Positions 7,604 to 15,988 of a DNA stretch of 40,729 bases are shown piece after piece. The notes beneath the pieces are model-generated. The model made no database searches. It saw only the letters and a program-made list of their open reading frames with translations, and was not told the DNA's origin. Both the position numbers and the translations under genes were made by a program. Source of the DNA: Chloroflexota bacterium (GTDB lineage: Bacteria; Chloroflexota; Dehalococcoidia; SHYB01); contig JACZVV010000015.1 of the NCBI GenBank assembly GCA_022572465.1, forward strand, positions 1 through 40,729. The letters are read 5' to 3'. Positions within the stretch are counted from its first letter, which is position 1. Every line of letters begins with the position of its first letter.

Positions 7604-8530
7604 CTAGCCGGCGAAGGCCCGCTTCAGGGCGTCGGACGCTTCCTTGATCGCGACGCGCGACCGGTCGATGGCTTCGACCATGCCGAAGAAGCCGTGGATC
7701 ATGCCATCGTACCGGGAGCACACCGTCGGCACCCCGGCGTCGGCCAGGCGTTGGCCATAGGCTTCGCCTTCGTCTCGCAGCGGATCGAACTCGGCGGTGA
7801 TGACCAGCGCGGGGGCGACGCCCTTGAGGTCCGCCGCCTTGATTGGCGCGGCGTAGGGGTTCGACGCATCGGCCTCGTTTCGCAGATACAGGTCCCAGAA
7901 CCAGACCATCATCTCTTTGGAGAGCAGATAGCCCTCCGCGTTCTCCCGGTACGACGGCCGGGAGTAGTCCGGTTCGATCACCGGATAGACCAGGACCTGA
8001 AGGGACAGCGGAGGGCCGCCCTTGTCGCGGGCCATCAGCGACACCACGGCGGCCAGGTTGCCGCCGGCGCTGTCGCCGCCCACGGCGATCTTGCCGCCGT
8101 TCACGTTCAAGGCCGCCGCGCTGTCGGCAACCCACTTCGTCGCGGCGTAGCAGTCGTCGGCGGCAGCGGGAAACTTCGACTCGGGAGCCAGGCGGTAGTC
8201 GACGGACACGGCCACGCAACCGACCTCGTTGGCGATGATGCGCATCGTGGCGTCCGACATGCTGGGGCTGCCGATGACCCACCCGCCGCCGTGGAACCAG
8301 ACCAGGACCGGGAAGGGGCCGGAGCCCTCGGGCGTGTAGACACGCACCGGGACGTCGCCGGCGGGGCCGGGGAAGGTCCGGTCCTCGACGCGATGCACCT
8401 CGGGCCCCTCGGGCCGAGGCGCGGCCTCGACGTTCGCCCGAGCCACCTCGGGCGCCAACGTGTTCATCGCCGGCACGCCCAGGGCTGCCATTTGATCGAG
8501 GACGGTCCGTGCTTGCGGGTCCAGCGGCAT
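7604..8530 (-). CDS. Alpha/beta hydrolase, HSL/bacterial esterase family IV
   Basis: The ATG at 8530 follows GGAGGTG; the longer open frame to 9583 has no support. The 308-residue product has the HSL-family oxyanion motif HGGGW at 80-84, nucleophile Ser154 in GGDSAGG, Asp249 in AEFDPLRDE and His279 in GMIHGFFGM, so the catalytic triad is intact. Family members hydrolyse short-chain esters and lactones in the cytoplasm. It lies tail-to-tail with the small protein gene (16 bp) and diverges from the SDR gene over a 226-bp region with promoters in both directions. Hydrolysis of an ester or lactone intermediate of the neighbouring pathway is a reasonable guess. Confidence 0.92.
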   Translation of the reverse strand: MPLDPQARTVLDQMAALGVPAMNTLAPEVARANVEAAPRPEGPEVHRVEDRTFPGPAGDVPVRVYTPEGSGPFPVLVWFHGGGWVIGSPSMSDATMRIIANEVGCVAVSVDYRLAPESKFPAAADDCYAATKWVADSAAALNVNGGKIAVGGDSAGGNLAAVVSLMARDKGGPPLSLQVLVYPVIEPDYSRPSYRENAEGYLLSKEMMVWFWDLYLRNEADASNPYAAPIKAADLKGVAPALVITAEFDPLRDEGEAYGQRLADAGVPTVCSRYDGMIHGFFGMVEAIDRSRVAIKEASDALKRAFAG

Positions 8531-8558
8531 CACCCACCTCCAGGTCCGGGTTTTGGGC

Positions 8559-8587
8559 ACTATAGCACGCGTCCACCCGGAAAGAAA
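8559..8587 (-). promoter_or_regulatory. Extended -10 promoter for the esterase gene
   Basis: The minus strand reads TGCTATAGT, an extended -10 element with hexamer TATAGT at 8564-8559. Only a weak TTTCTT lies 17 bp upstream. Transcription would start about 20 bp before the ATG at 8530. A compact 7-bp-stem hairpin (GCGGGGC/GCCCCGC, 8591-8606) sits between this promoter and its divergent partner. Confidence 0.5.
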
Positions 8588-8638
8588 AGTGCGGGGCCTG
8601 CCCCGCGTTCGAGTCCAGCATTCGCGGGTGAGGTGGGG

Positions 8639-8666
8639 TTGATAACGCCACGTGTTCATGTATAGT
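8639..8666 (+). promoter_or_regulatory. Sigma70-type promoter for the SDR/LLM genes
   Basis: TTGATA (8639-8644) and TATAGT (8661-8666) are 16 bp apart, about 90 bp before the SDR start at 8756. They are divergent from the esterase promoter. Confidence 0.5.
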
Positions 8667-8755
8667 GCGGGCGCGGGCAAGAGCCGTCCGAACGCGGCAA
8701 AGGACTCGATCGGCCCGTGCACGGATTCGATGGGCCTTTGAAAGGAGGCGCGGGG

Positions 8756-9514
8756 ATGGCAGGACGCCTGGAAGGAAAGATCGCCACGGTGACCGGAGGA
8801 GCGTCGGGGATCGGCCGGGCCACCTCCCTGGCCTTCGCGCGGGAAGGCGCCCAGGTCGTCATCGCCGACGTCGACGCCGATGGCGGCGGCGAGACGGTCG
8901 AAATGATCACGAGAGCCGGCGGCGGCGCCACCTTCGTGCAGTGCGACGTGACCCAAGCCGCCGACGTCGAAGCGATGGTAGCCCACGCCGTCAGCACCTA
9001 TGGCCGGCTGGACTGCGCCTTCAACAACGCCGGCGTCGAGGGCGCAAACGCCCAGCTGGCCGACTGTCCCGAGGACGACTGGGACCGGACTCTCACCATC
9101 AACCTCAAAGGCGTGTGGCTGTGCCTCAAATATGCGGTCCAGCAGATGCTGAAGCAGGGAGGAGGAGGCGCCATCGTCAACACGTCGTCGATCTCCGGCC
9201 TCTCGGGCGCCGCCGGCGCGGGCGCTTACGGCGTATCCAAGGCCGGTGTGGCCCATCTCACCAAGATCGCGGCGCAGCAGTACGCGGGCCAGAGAATCCG
9301 CGTCAATGCCGTCTGCCCCGGCGGCATTCATACGCCCATGACCACCCGTGTGGGAAGCGACCCTCAGCTGCTCGAGGTCATGGAGAAGATGCACCCTTTG
9401 GGGCGCATGGGCGAGGCCGACGAGGTCGCCGAAGCGGTCCTCTGGCTCTGCTCGGATGCGACGTCTTTCGTCACGGGCCATCTGCTGGCGGTCGACGGCG
9501 GCTTCCTCGCGTAA
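8756..9514 (+). CDS. Short-chain dehydrogenase/reductase (classical SDR)
   Basis: The ATG at 8756 is preceded by AAAGGAGG, giving 252 residues. The cofactor motif TGGASGIG, NNAG at the fourth strand, Ser in NTSSISG and YGVSK (the Tyr-x3-Lys catalytic pair) are all present. ADVDAD after the second strand suggests NAD(H) rather than NADP(H), because an acidic residue ends strand 2. The C-terminus ends LAVDGGFLA. It probably oxidises a secondary alcohol or reduces a keto group in the cytoplasm. The LLM gene follows by 58 bp on the same strand, and the two probably share the promoter at 8639. Confidence 0.92.
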   Translation: MAGRLEGKIATVTGGASGIGRATSLAFAREGAQVVIADVDADGGGETVEMITRAGGGATFVQCDVTQAADVEAMVAHAVSTYGRLDCAFNNAGVEGANAQLADCPEDDWDRTLTINLKGVWLCLKYAVQQMLKQGGGGAIVNTSSISGLSGAAGAGAYGVSKAGVAHLTKIAAQQYAGQRIRVNAVCPGGIHTPMTTRVGSDPQLLEVMEKMHPLGRMGEADEVAEAVLWLCSDATSFVTGHLLAVDGGFLA

Positions 9515-9572
9515 ACCGCGGCGCCGGCCCGCGCCAACCTGGCTGCCATTCGGCGGAAATGGAGCATCACCC

Positions 9573-10583
9573 ATGCAGTTCAACCTACGCTACGACCTCC
9601 GGAACCCTCCCCAGTGGCGCATACCGTTCGACGAATACTACGCTCGCTTCCTGGACCAGGTGGCCTGGGCCGACGAGCACGGCTTCGCTCGGGTCATCCT
9701 CTCCGAGCACCATTTCGTCGAAGACGGCTACGTGCCGTCGATCCTCCCCGTGGCTGCAGCCATCGCTGCCCGCACCAGCAGAATACGCATCAACCTCAGC
9801 CTGGTCCTCCTGCCGTTGAAACACCCCATCCAGGTGGCCGAAGACGCCGCGATCGTCGACATCATCAGCGGCGGACGGCTGGAGCTCACCGTGGGCGGCG
9901 GCTACCGCCGCAACGAGTTCGAGGGCTACGGCATTCCTCGCGAGGAGCGGGCCAGCCGCATGGAAGAGGGGACGGAGATCATTCGCCTCTGCTGGGAAGA
10001 GGAAGAGTTCAGCTTCCAAGGGCGGCACTGGCAGCTCAAGAACGTTCGGATGATGCCCAAGCCGGTGCAGAAGCCTCGCCCGCCCCTGATCATGGGTGGG
10101 AACTCGGCGGCAGCCGCACGCCGTGCCGCGCGCCTCGCCGACGCCTTTAGCCCCGCGCAGCCACGATGGATGGCCGATTACCGCAGCGAGCTTGAAAAGC
10201 TGGGGAAGGACCCGGGCCCGCCCCTGCCGGAGAACGCGCCCACCAGTCCGCTCTTCCTTCACGTGTCCCGCGATCCCGACGCCGCCTGGCAGCGTATCGC
10301 CCCTCACGCCCTCTACGAGATGAACGAGTACGGAAAGTACGCGGTTGACGACCCGAATCTCCCCTACGAACCGGTCAGCGGCTCCGACGCGCTTCGCTCC
10401 GCCGCCGCGTACTCCATCCTGACGCCGGACGAGGCGGTGGCGTTTGGCAAGCGGCTTCAGGAGGCAATGGGGCCCGCCGCCGGCTTGGGCTTCCATCCGC
10501 TGATGGGCGGGATGCCTTTAGAGCTGGGCCAGGAGTCGCTGGACCTGGTGGTGAGCGAGGTCATGCCTCGCCTGCGGGACTGA
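9573..10583 (+). CDS. Luciferase-like (LLM) flavin/F420-dependent monooxygenase
   Basis: The ATG at 9573 has GGAG at 9561-9564 upstream and gives 336 residues. The TIM-barrel LLM signatures are EHHF at the end of strand 2, INLSLVLLPLKHPIQVAED, GGRLELTVGGGYRRNEFEGYG and FQGRHWQL with MPKPVQKPRPPLIMGG. Such proteins use FMNH2 or F420H2 to oxidise or reduce aldehydes, alkanes, nitriles or aromatic groups. No partner flavin reductase gene is nearby, which makes F420 a possible cofactor. Its position behind an SDR and before the HExxH gene suggests one catabolic operon. Confidence 0.9.
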   Translation: MQFNLRYDLRNPPQWRIPFDEYYARFLDQVAWADEHGFARVILSEHHFVEDGYVPSILPVAAAIAARTSRIRINLSLVLLPLKHPIQVAEDAAIVDIISGGRLELTVGGGYRRNEFEGYGIPREERASRMEEGTEIIRLCWEEEEFSFQGRHWQLKNVRMMPKPVQKPRPPLIMGGNSAAAARRAARLADAFSPAQPRWMADYRSELEKLGKDPGPPLPENAPTSPLFLHVSRDPDAAWQRIAPHALYEMNEYGKYAVDDPNLPYEPVSGSDALRSAAAYSILTPDEAVAFGKRLQEAMGPAAGLGFHPLMGGMPLELGQESLDLVVSEVMPRLRD

Positions 10584-10601
10584 CATCGTTCGGAGGCGGC
10601 G

Positions 10602-10988
10602 ATGCCGTTGCCTGAGTCGGCGAAAGCCAAGCTCTCGCCCTGGTTCTCGACCGAAGAGCTCGATTCCTTTCGTCACACCGAACGAGGCCTGATGTCCTGG
10701 GTCTGCCGGCGGGTGCTCAAGCAGGGGGCCATCACCTGGAACAAGGTGGTCAACTTCGCCCCCTCCCGGTACGACCCCGAGAGCAAGCGGGGCCTAGCCT
10801 TGATCGCTCACGAGATGCTCCACGTCCGCCAGCAACGCAAGGCCGGTTGGCTGCGCTTCCTGGCCTCCTACGTTTGGCGGCTGCGGAAGCGAGGCCACCG
10901 GGGCAAGAACAACGAACACCATCCGTTGGAGCGTCCCGCCTACGCCTTGCAGCGGGAAGTGCGGCGGGCCCTCGACCGGGACGGCTAA
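10602..10988 (+). CDS. Small HExxH metalloprotein (DUF4157-like zincin core)
   Basis: The 128-residue protein starts 18 bp after the LLM gene with GGAGG at a suitable distance. Its core is AHEMLHVRQQ with His70, Glu71 and His74, the HExxH zinc motif followed by the VxQ tail typical of the DUF4157 (eCIS core) peptidase-like domain. A second acidic motif, NEHHPLERPAY, places Glu110 as the likely third zinc ligand. There is no signal peptide. The N-terminal 60 residues are basic and helical. It is far shorter than normal proteases and could be a minimal peptidase or a metal-binding remnant. Its stop overlaps the convergent PPOX gene by 4 bp. Confidence 0.8.
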   Translation: MPLPESAKAKLSPWFSTEELDSFRHTERGLMSWVCRRVLKQGAITWNKVVNFAPSRYDPESKRGLALIAHEMLHVRQQRKAGWLRFLASYVWRLRKRGHRGKNNEHHPLERPAYALQREVRRALDRDG

Positions 10989-11410
10989 ACGGCGGTGCCG
11001 TAGACGTGGTCGGGCACGACGATGACCGCCGCCCGCCGCTGGTCGCGCATGGCCTGGTCGTACTCTTCCCAGTCGGGATGCTCCTTGCCGGCGGCGGCCC
11101 GATAGACGTCCCGAAGCGCCATCCGCAGCTCCTCGCCGTCGGTGTTGTCCGCCGACAGGATCTGAGCTTTGCCGTCCAGAACGACGTAGCCCCACCAGTC
11201 ACGTTTGGAGATCAGCAGGGCGCAGCGGGCGTCCCGCTTCAAGTTGATCAGCTTGGCTCGGTCTTCGGTGGTCGTGAAGGCCACGCCCTCCCGATACGGG
11301 CCGCAGGTGACGATACTCATTTGCAACCCGCCGTTTTTACGATGCGCCGTCAGCACCGCAGTGTTGTTTTCGGCGACGAAGGCTCGGACTTTATCGGACA
11401 GCAAAGGCAT
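10985..11410 (-). CDS. Pyridoxamine 5'-phosphate oxidase-fold (PPOX) flavin/F420 protein
   Basis: From the ATG at 11410 the product has 141 residues, normal for single-domain PPOX-fold proteins. MPLLSDKVRAFVAENNTAVL then TAHRKNGGLQMSIVTC is the usual split-barrel start; KLINLKRDARCALLI and the acidic helix DVYRAAAGKEHPDWEEY follow. This group binds FMN, F420 or haem, and the arrangement resembles the F420-dependent TIGR03618-type enzymes. AGAGGAGGG abuts the ATG with little spacing, so the upstream ATG at 11464 (159 residues) is an alternative. A substrate cannot be named. Confidence 0.85.
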   Translation of the reverse strand: MPLLSDKVRAFVAENNTAVLTAHRKNGGLQMSIVTCGPYREGVAFTTTEDRAKLINLKRDARCALLISKRDWWGYVVLDGKAQILSADNTDGEELRMALRDVYRAAAGKEHPDWEEYDQAMRDQRRAAVIVVPDHVYGTAV

Positions 11411-11834
11411 CCCTCCTCTGAACGGTGGTTGCCGCGAGATTGGCCGCGACCGCGTAGCGGACACCCGCGAGCGCTTGCGTCTCTAGTGTACACGCGGCCC
11501 GCCAGCGGACGACGCCGGTCGCTCCCTCCACCCGACGTGGAGCCACCGGCGCTTCGTCCAATCCTATCGAAGGGCTCGACGCACCTGGATCTCAGGGCGT
11601 ACGGGGATGTACTGTCGCCGGGTTACGGCAAGGTGACAAGTCGTTGCCATTTTCAACAAAGTCTATCCAGACAACGCGACCGGTCGTGCCGCGAGCGGCG
11701 GCTGGCGCCAGGGGCGCGGTAGCACAGCAGGTGCCAACGGGATGGGGTGCGCTAGAGCTACTCGCCCAACGGGATTCGATTGGCGCGGAACAAAGGAGAA
11801 GTCTGGGAGGATCCTCGGCTGGGTGAGGCCCCGC
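11411..11834. other. Intergenic region without a recognisable gene
   Basis: This stretch lies upstream of the PPOX gene and downstream of the short kinase-like gene. The open frames in it have no recognisable domain, ribosome-binding site or family signature. I see no strong hairpin followed by T residues and no repeat. It probably contains the PPOX promoter and the end of the signalling transcript. Confidence 0.5.
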
Positions 11835-12569
11835 CTAACCTCGTTCGGCAGCCAGCGAGGCCACCACGTTGACACCTCCGCCCCGAAGGCTTCGAAACTC
11901 GACCGTGCCATCGGCGGCCGCCCAATAATCGCCAAGCCAGCGTGGTTTGTGTGCTCGCTGCCGCCCCCCAAGAGCCGGACCGTGCCCGTCACTCTGAATG
12001 GATACGGTGACGACGCTTTCGCTCGGCGTACCGATGGTCACGGTGATCTTGCCGCTCGGGGCGATTTTCTCCTGATCGATCAGCGCCTGCTCGACCAAAC
12101 GATACAGCACCAGCCTCACGTTTTCCGGGAGGCCGCCATGGATCAGATCATGCAGCGCGGAATCCCGCACTTGGATGTCCACCGTTACTTTGGACCGCTT
12201 TTGGAGATCTCCGGCCAAGGACCGCAATGCCGCGAGCAAGCTCACGCGGATCGTTGGCGGATGAAGCCTGCGAACGATTCCCGAGATTTTGTCGCCATTC
12301 AGGTCGTCGAGGAGGTCGGCGATGCCCACCACTTGCTTGGCGATATCAGGGTGATCGCTCTCGACCGCTGCGGCGTGGTTCCGAAGCTTGTGGGCAGCGA
12401 CAAGCAGCCGGCTCTGCACCGTCCCGTGGAGGAGGTGGGCAACTTCTTGCCGAACACTCTCCTGGACGGCAAACATGCTGCGCCACGACTCTTGCGAGCT
12501 CTCTGGCCGGTCCCTCACGTTACCCTCTCTTTGACTCGAGCTGGCCTGGTCTCGACCGGTATTCCGCAT
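11835..12569 (-). CDS. HisKA_3-like histidine kinase-type protein with degenerate ATPase half
   Basis: The 244-residue protein has no membrane segment. Residues 38-60 (SVRQEVAHLLHGTVQSRLL) resemble the dimerisation/phosphoacceptor helix of NarX/DesK-type kinases, with His48 as the candidate phosphorylated residue. The C-terminal half keeps a loose HATPase outline (VRLVLYRLVEQALID, then SDGHGP). The N-box Asn is replaced, however, and the second Gly-rich lid is not recognisable. It may be a phosphotransfer or dimerisation partner rather than an active kinase. Its 5' end overlaps the receiver gene upstream by 50 bp, which implies coupled expression. An internal Met at 12476 is a possible later start. 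Confidence 0.75.
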   Translation of the reverse strand: MRNTGRDQASSSQREGNVRDRPESSQESWRSMFAVQESVRQEVAHLLHGTVQSRLLVAAHKLRNHAAAVESDHPDIAKQVVGIADLLDDLNGDKISGIVRRLHPPTIRVSLLAALRSLAGDLQKRSKVTVDIQVRDSALHDLIHGGLPENVRLVLYRLVEQALIDQEKIAPSGKITVTIGTPSESVVTVSIQSDGHGPALGGRQRAHKPRWLGDYWAAADGTVEFRSLRGGGVNVVASLAAERG

Positions 12570-12990
12570 TCGACGTCCCGCGACCGATGCCCTGACCGAG
12601 GCGGCACGCCCGGACGTCGTCCACCGCCTGCTGCACCATCGACGTCAGCTCGTCGACGTGAAACGGTTTGGGGACCACGCCATCGGCGCCCAGCTCGGAC
12701 AGCAACTCGATCAGAGCCGGTTCGGTTAGCGCGCTGATCACCAGCACCTTGATCCGGCCCCGGCCGCTGTCGAGCCGCAACCGCTTCAACACCTCGAACC
12801 CGTCCAGCTCCGGCATCAGGAGGTCCAACAGCACCACGTCGGGCTTGGACTCATTCACCACCCTCAATGCCTCGCTTCCGTTGCTGGCCTCGAGAAAATC
12901 CAGGTCTACAATCACGTCCAACGCGTCCCGAATGACGCTCCTGGCCGACTCGTCGTCTTCCACAATCAAGAGTTTCTGGTTTGTACTCAT
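12520..12990 (-). CDS. Single-domain response regulator (CheY-like receiver)
   Basis: The 156-residue protein is a receiver domain with the acidic cluster Glu11-Asp12-Asp13, phosphoacceptor Asp56 in LLDLLMP and conserved Lys108 in VPKPF. A 40-residue charged tail follows (to SKRG) and no DNA-binding domain is seen. It would relay phosphate by protein contact. It sits between the membrane kinase (27 bp upstream) and the degenerate kinase-like gene (50-bp overlap), so the three form an operon-like set. The final output is unknown. Confidence 0.9.
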   Translation of the reverse strand: MSTNQKLLIVEDDESARSVIRDALDVIVDLDFLEASNGSEALRVVNESKPDVVLLDLLMPELDGFEVLKRLRLDSGRGRIKVLVISALTEPALIELLSELGADGVVPKPFHVDELTSMVQQAVDDVRACRLGQGIGRGTSNAEYRSRPGQLESKRG

Positions 12991-13017
12991 AATAGGTCTG
13001 TCCCCAGGGCGCTCGGT

Positions 13018-15135
13018 CTAACCGGCGTGCGCCAAGGCACCTGGTTGGGCGGCGGCCATACCGCCATTTGTCGCGATCGGTCTCATCGAGCCCCCACGTT
13101 GGGCCATGGGCAAGGTGAAGAAGAACGTGCTCCCCTTGCCCGGAACGCTTTCCACCCAGAGGTTGCCGCCGTGCAGCTCCACCAGGTTCTTGGCGATGTA
13201 CAGGCCCAATCCAGTCCCCGCTACGTCCGCGGTCGTGGCGCCGGGAACCCGATAAAAGGGCGTGAATAGGTTCTTTTGCTCTTCTGGCGCGATGCCCCTC
13301 CCGGTGTCGCTCAAGCTGAATTGGACCAGGCCGTCATCCCGCTTTTCGGCGGACATGGCGATCAGACCACCTTCCGGCGTGTACTTGACCGCGTTGTCCA
13401 CCAAGTTTTCGACTACCTGGCGGAAGCGGTGCTCGTCGGCCCGAATCCAGCGAAGACTGCGGGGAATGCGTAGCTCGAATTGGTGCAGCCGTCCATTCTG
13501 CCGGTAGTCACGGATGTCGGATATGACGGACTCGCAGACCTCGATGGCGTCGCAATCGCTCACTTCCAGGTCCAACCTTCCCGACTCGATCGGCGAGACG
13601 TTCAACATCGAGGTGATGGTGGCGTTCATCCGGTCCGCCTGATTCCGGATGTGCTGAGCCCATTTCAGGCGCTGTTCCGGGCTAGCGGCTCTTGACACCA
13701 GCATTTCCGACAACGCCAGGATCGAAGTCATCGGCGTACGCAGTTGGTGGGAGGCCGTGGCCAGGAATTGCGGCTTCATCCGATGGATCGATTTGGATTT
13801 GGTCACGTCATGGTAGACGATGGCCCGGCCCAGCGGGCCGTTTCCGTTGCGGATAGGGTAAGAGGTTATCTCGATCTCCGCTGGAGGAGACCCCGACAGA
13901 CGCAACACTCCAGTGACGACGTCACCTGAGCTGCTCATGGCCTGCTGCAATTCCCCTTCGGCTTCGGTCCGGTCGACGCCCTTTGAAGCGATCTGCCCGG
14001 CCACCAGACCCGCGGGTTGACCGACAACAGACGACGGCTTGAGCTCGAACAGCTCCCCGAACCTGCGATTGACAAAGCTAACATCGCGGTCCCCGTCCAA
14101 CACCTGTATGCCGTCCGTAGCTCCGTCCATGACCGCTTTGAGGGTCGTCCGCTCGGCGTTCAACTGCTGCAGCCCTCGGCGCTCACGGCGAATGAAGATT
14201 TCGCCGACCCACAGCATCGCGATCGCCGTTGCCGCCAGGGCTCCACCGAAGACGTAAAGCCGGTTCCACAACGGATCGAAGAGCTCGGACTGGGCGTAGG
14301 CGACTGTGGTGATCCAGGGGGTGTTCTCCGGGTAGCCGAAGAAAATGATCCTGTCGACCTTGTCCAGGCCGGGACCGAACCATTCCTTTGCCGGCCGGGT
14401 GACCGCCTGGGCCCAGACTCCGCTGGCCGAAATGTCTTTACCCGCAGCCATGCCGGGGTGTGGCGGCTCATGTCCCGCACCCGCCAAAACCTTGCCCGTG
14501 CTGTCGAAGATGCCTGACTTGGCGGTCTTCGGGAACCCCACACTCATGTCGAGGGAGGCGGAAATGGTGGACAGGGTGGACTCCAGAACGAGGAATCCCT
14601 GAATCCCCTCGGGGCCGTAAACCAACGGTTGAGCAAACAAGGCTCCCGGAGGGGAATCCTCGTCAGCGACGAACACGTCGGAAACGGTGAACAGTCCGCT
14701 GGCGCGCGCCCGTTGGAAAAACTCCGGCGCACTGATCTTCACGCCGCCAATGAAAGGCTTCGAAGAGACGCGCAGCGTACCGTCGACGCCAATGATCGAT
14801 GCGCCGGAGAATCCGGACTGGTTCGCGACAAACTCCTCAAGATACATATTGGGCGGCACTTCGTCGCCCAACGCCCGGACGTCGGTAAACGTGGCCGGGT
14901 GCTCTCTGGTCCAAGCACGCGTGTAGACCTCGGCGGCCGCCTGCACCGTGTGGACAAAGTCCTCGAGCTGAGCGTTGACCTGCGCCGATTGAAGCCGGAC
15001 CTGCGCGATCGTGGCGTCGCGCCGCGCATGAAAGTCTTGCCAAATGAAGACCGCGCTAGCGGCGATGAGGGGAATCGCCAGAGCCAACAACAGAGCTCGC
15101 AACCTGAATGCCGAGTGTTGCCGGAAGACGTCCAA
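13018..15135 (-). CDS. Membrane sensor histidine kinase with extracytoplasmic and PAS domains
   Basis: This 705-residue protein starts at TTG (15135), preceded by AGAGGGG at 7-nt spacing. Domain order: TM helix (about 12-31); extracytoplasmic sensor of about 250 residues (35-290, Cache/CHASE-like layout); TM helix (292-314); PAS domain (about 325-445); HisKA with phosphoacceptor His463 in ATASHQLRTPMTS; and HATPase with N-box ENLVDNAVKYTPEGG, DTGRGIAPEEQ and GTGLGLYIAKNLVELHGG, all intact. It is an active-looking kinase. Its likely partner is the receiver protein 27 bp downstream. The extracytoplasmic ligand is not known. Confidence 0.93.
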   Translation of the reverse strand: MDVFRQHSAFRLRALLLALAIPLIAASAVFIWQDFHARRDATIAQVRLQSAQVNAQLEDFVHTVQAAAEVYTRAWTREHPATFTDVRALGDEVPPNMYLEEFVANQSGFSGASIIGVDGTLRVSSKPFIGGVKISAPEFFQRARASGLFTVSDVFVADEDSPPGALFAQPLVYGPEGIQGFLVLESTLSTISASLDMSVGFPKTAKSGIFDSTGKVLAGAGHEPPHPGMAAGKDISASGVWAQAVTRPAKEWFGPGLDKVDRIIFFGYPENTPWITTVAYAQSELFDPLWNRLYVFGGALAATAIAMLWVGEIFIRRERRGLQQLNAERTTLKAVMDGATDGIQVLDGDRDVSFVNRRFGELFELKPSSVVGQPAGLVAGQIASKGVDRTEAEGELQQAMSSSGDVVTGVLRLSGSPPAEIEITSYPIRNGNGPLGRAIVYHDVTKSKSIHRMKPQFLATASHQLRTPMTSILALSEMLVSRAASPEQRLKWAQHIRNQADRMNATITSMLNVSPIESGRLDLEVSDCDAIEVCESVISDIRDYRQNGRLHQFELRIPRSLRWIRADEHRFRQVVENLVDNAVKYTPEGGLIAMSAEKRDDGLVQFSLSDTGRGIAPEEQKNLFTPFYRVPGATTADVAGTGLGLYIAKNLVELHGGNLWVESVPGKGSTFFFTLPMAQRGGSMRPIATNGGMAAAQPGALAHAG

Positions 15136-15526
15136 GGCGCTACCCCTCTATGCCTTACTGAAACTAACTCATCGTTACCTACTTGGTATTTTCTAGTACC
15201 TGCCTCTCCCTGAACATCCCTCGAAAGAGTGATTACGGGATGAACTGCGATTCGTCACGGGCTAGCCCATTCGGAGCAATCAACGGAGTCGATCGAGCAC
15301 GGTGCTCCGGGACCGGGAGCGTTGTGCTCCTGCTACCGCTACACCGGCGGCACGAGTTGGAATGCGGGTATGCCCACCTCAAATTGCGAGCCGACACTGT
15401 GGTGCCCCGCAACGCGCCACCTGTAGCATGACTATTACAGGGGCACGGCCGGCACGGGCGTCGCCGATGAGCATCGCCGGTCGATTCAGCTTCAAGCGCG
15501 CTATGCGAACGCAGGTTGAACCCGAC
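15136..15526. other. Divergent intergenic region between kinase and HTH genes
   Basis: The 391 bp separate the minus-strand kinase operon from the plus-strand HTH gene. No convincing ORF is seen on either strand. The part nearest the kinase is the most A+T-rich (around 15160-15240), where its promoter would be expected. The rest has GC content and codon pattern like the surrounding genes but no coherent frame. Regulatory sites for the HTH protein may lie here. Confidence 0.5.
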
Positions 15527-15769
15527 ATGACAACCGACAGCCGCCACGGTGAGCTTCAGCACTCGAGGATGTTGACGATCCGAGACGTAGCCGAGATGCT
15601 CAACGTGCATGTCAACTCCATCCGTCGCTGGTCAAACATGGGCCTGCTGCCGGTCTACAGGATCGGTTGCCGCGGCGACCGGCGATTTCGCCTCGAGGAC
15701 ATCAACCAGTTCATCGCTCGAGGAAGAAACGGGGCCGGCCACGGCGATGGGACCCCCAACGGATCGTAG
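15527..15769 (+). CDS. MerR/excisionase-type helix-turn-helix DNA-binding protein
   Basis: The 80-residue protein (from ATG 15527; an in-frame ATG at 15503 is also possible) has one domain, the winged HTH of the MerR/Xis/BldC class: LTIRDVAEMLNVHVNSIRRW followed by GLLPVYRIGCRGDRRFRLED (helix-turn-helix, wing, and the arginine-rich DNA contact). The second helix pair INQFIARGRN closes the fold. The upstream sequence has only a weak ribosome-binding site. No effector-binding domain is present. Lying divergent from the kinase operon, it could regulate that operon or itself; this is inference. Confidence 0.85.
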   Translation: MTTDSRHGELQHSRMLTIRDVAEMLNVHVNSIRRWSNMGLLPVYRIGCRGDRRFRLEDINQFIARGRNGAGHGDGTPNGS

Positions 15770-15988
15770 CCCCTGTTCCCGGTCCAACCTTGGCGCCGGG
15801 GTTCGCCGTTCCGTATCGGATTACCCCTTAACGCACTAGGCCCTCGCTCGCCTACCTCCGCGCGCCTTCCCCACCGCCTTGTTGCCTCCCGCCGGACGCG
15901 ACGTGACCGCCAGGTCGTCTGCTAGAATCGTTGCACCCTGCCGCGCCATGAGGCGCTGCCGGAGGACACTGCCGCCAAGGAGGCTCCA

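Noticed and set aside
15233-15610. Minus-strand 125-aa frame overlapping the HTH gene
   Set aside because: It is antisense to a clear MerR-type HTH domain and has no domain of its own.
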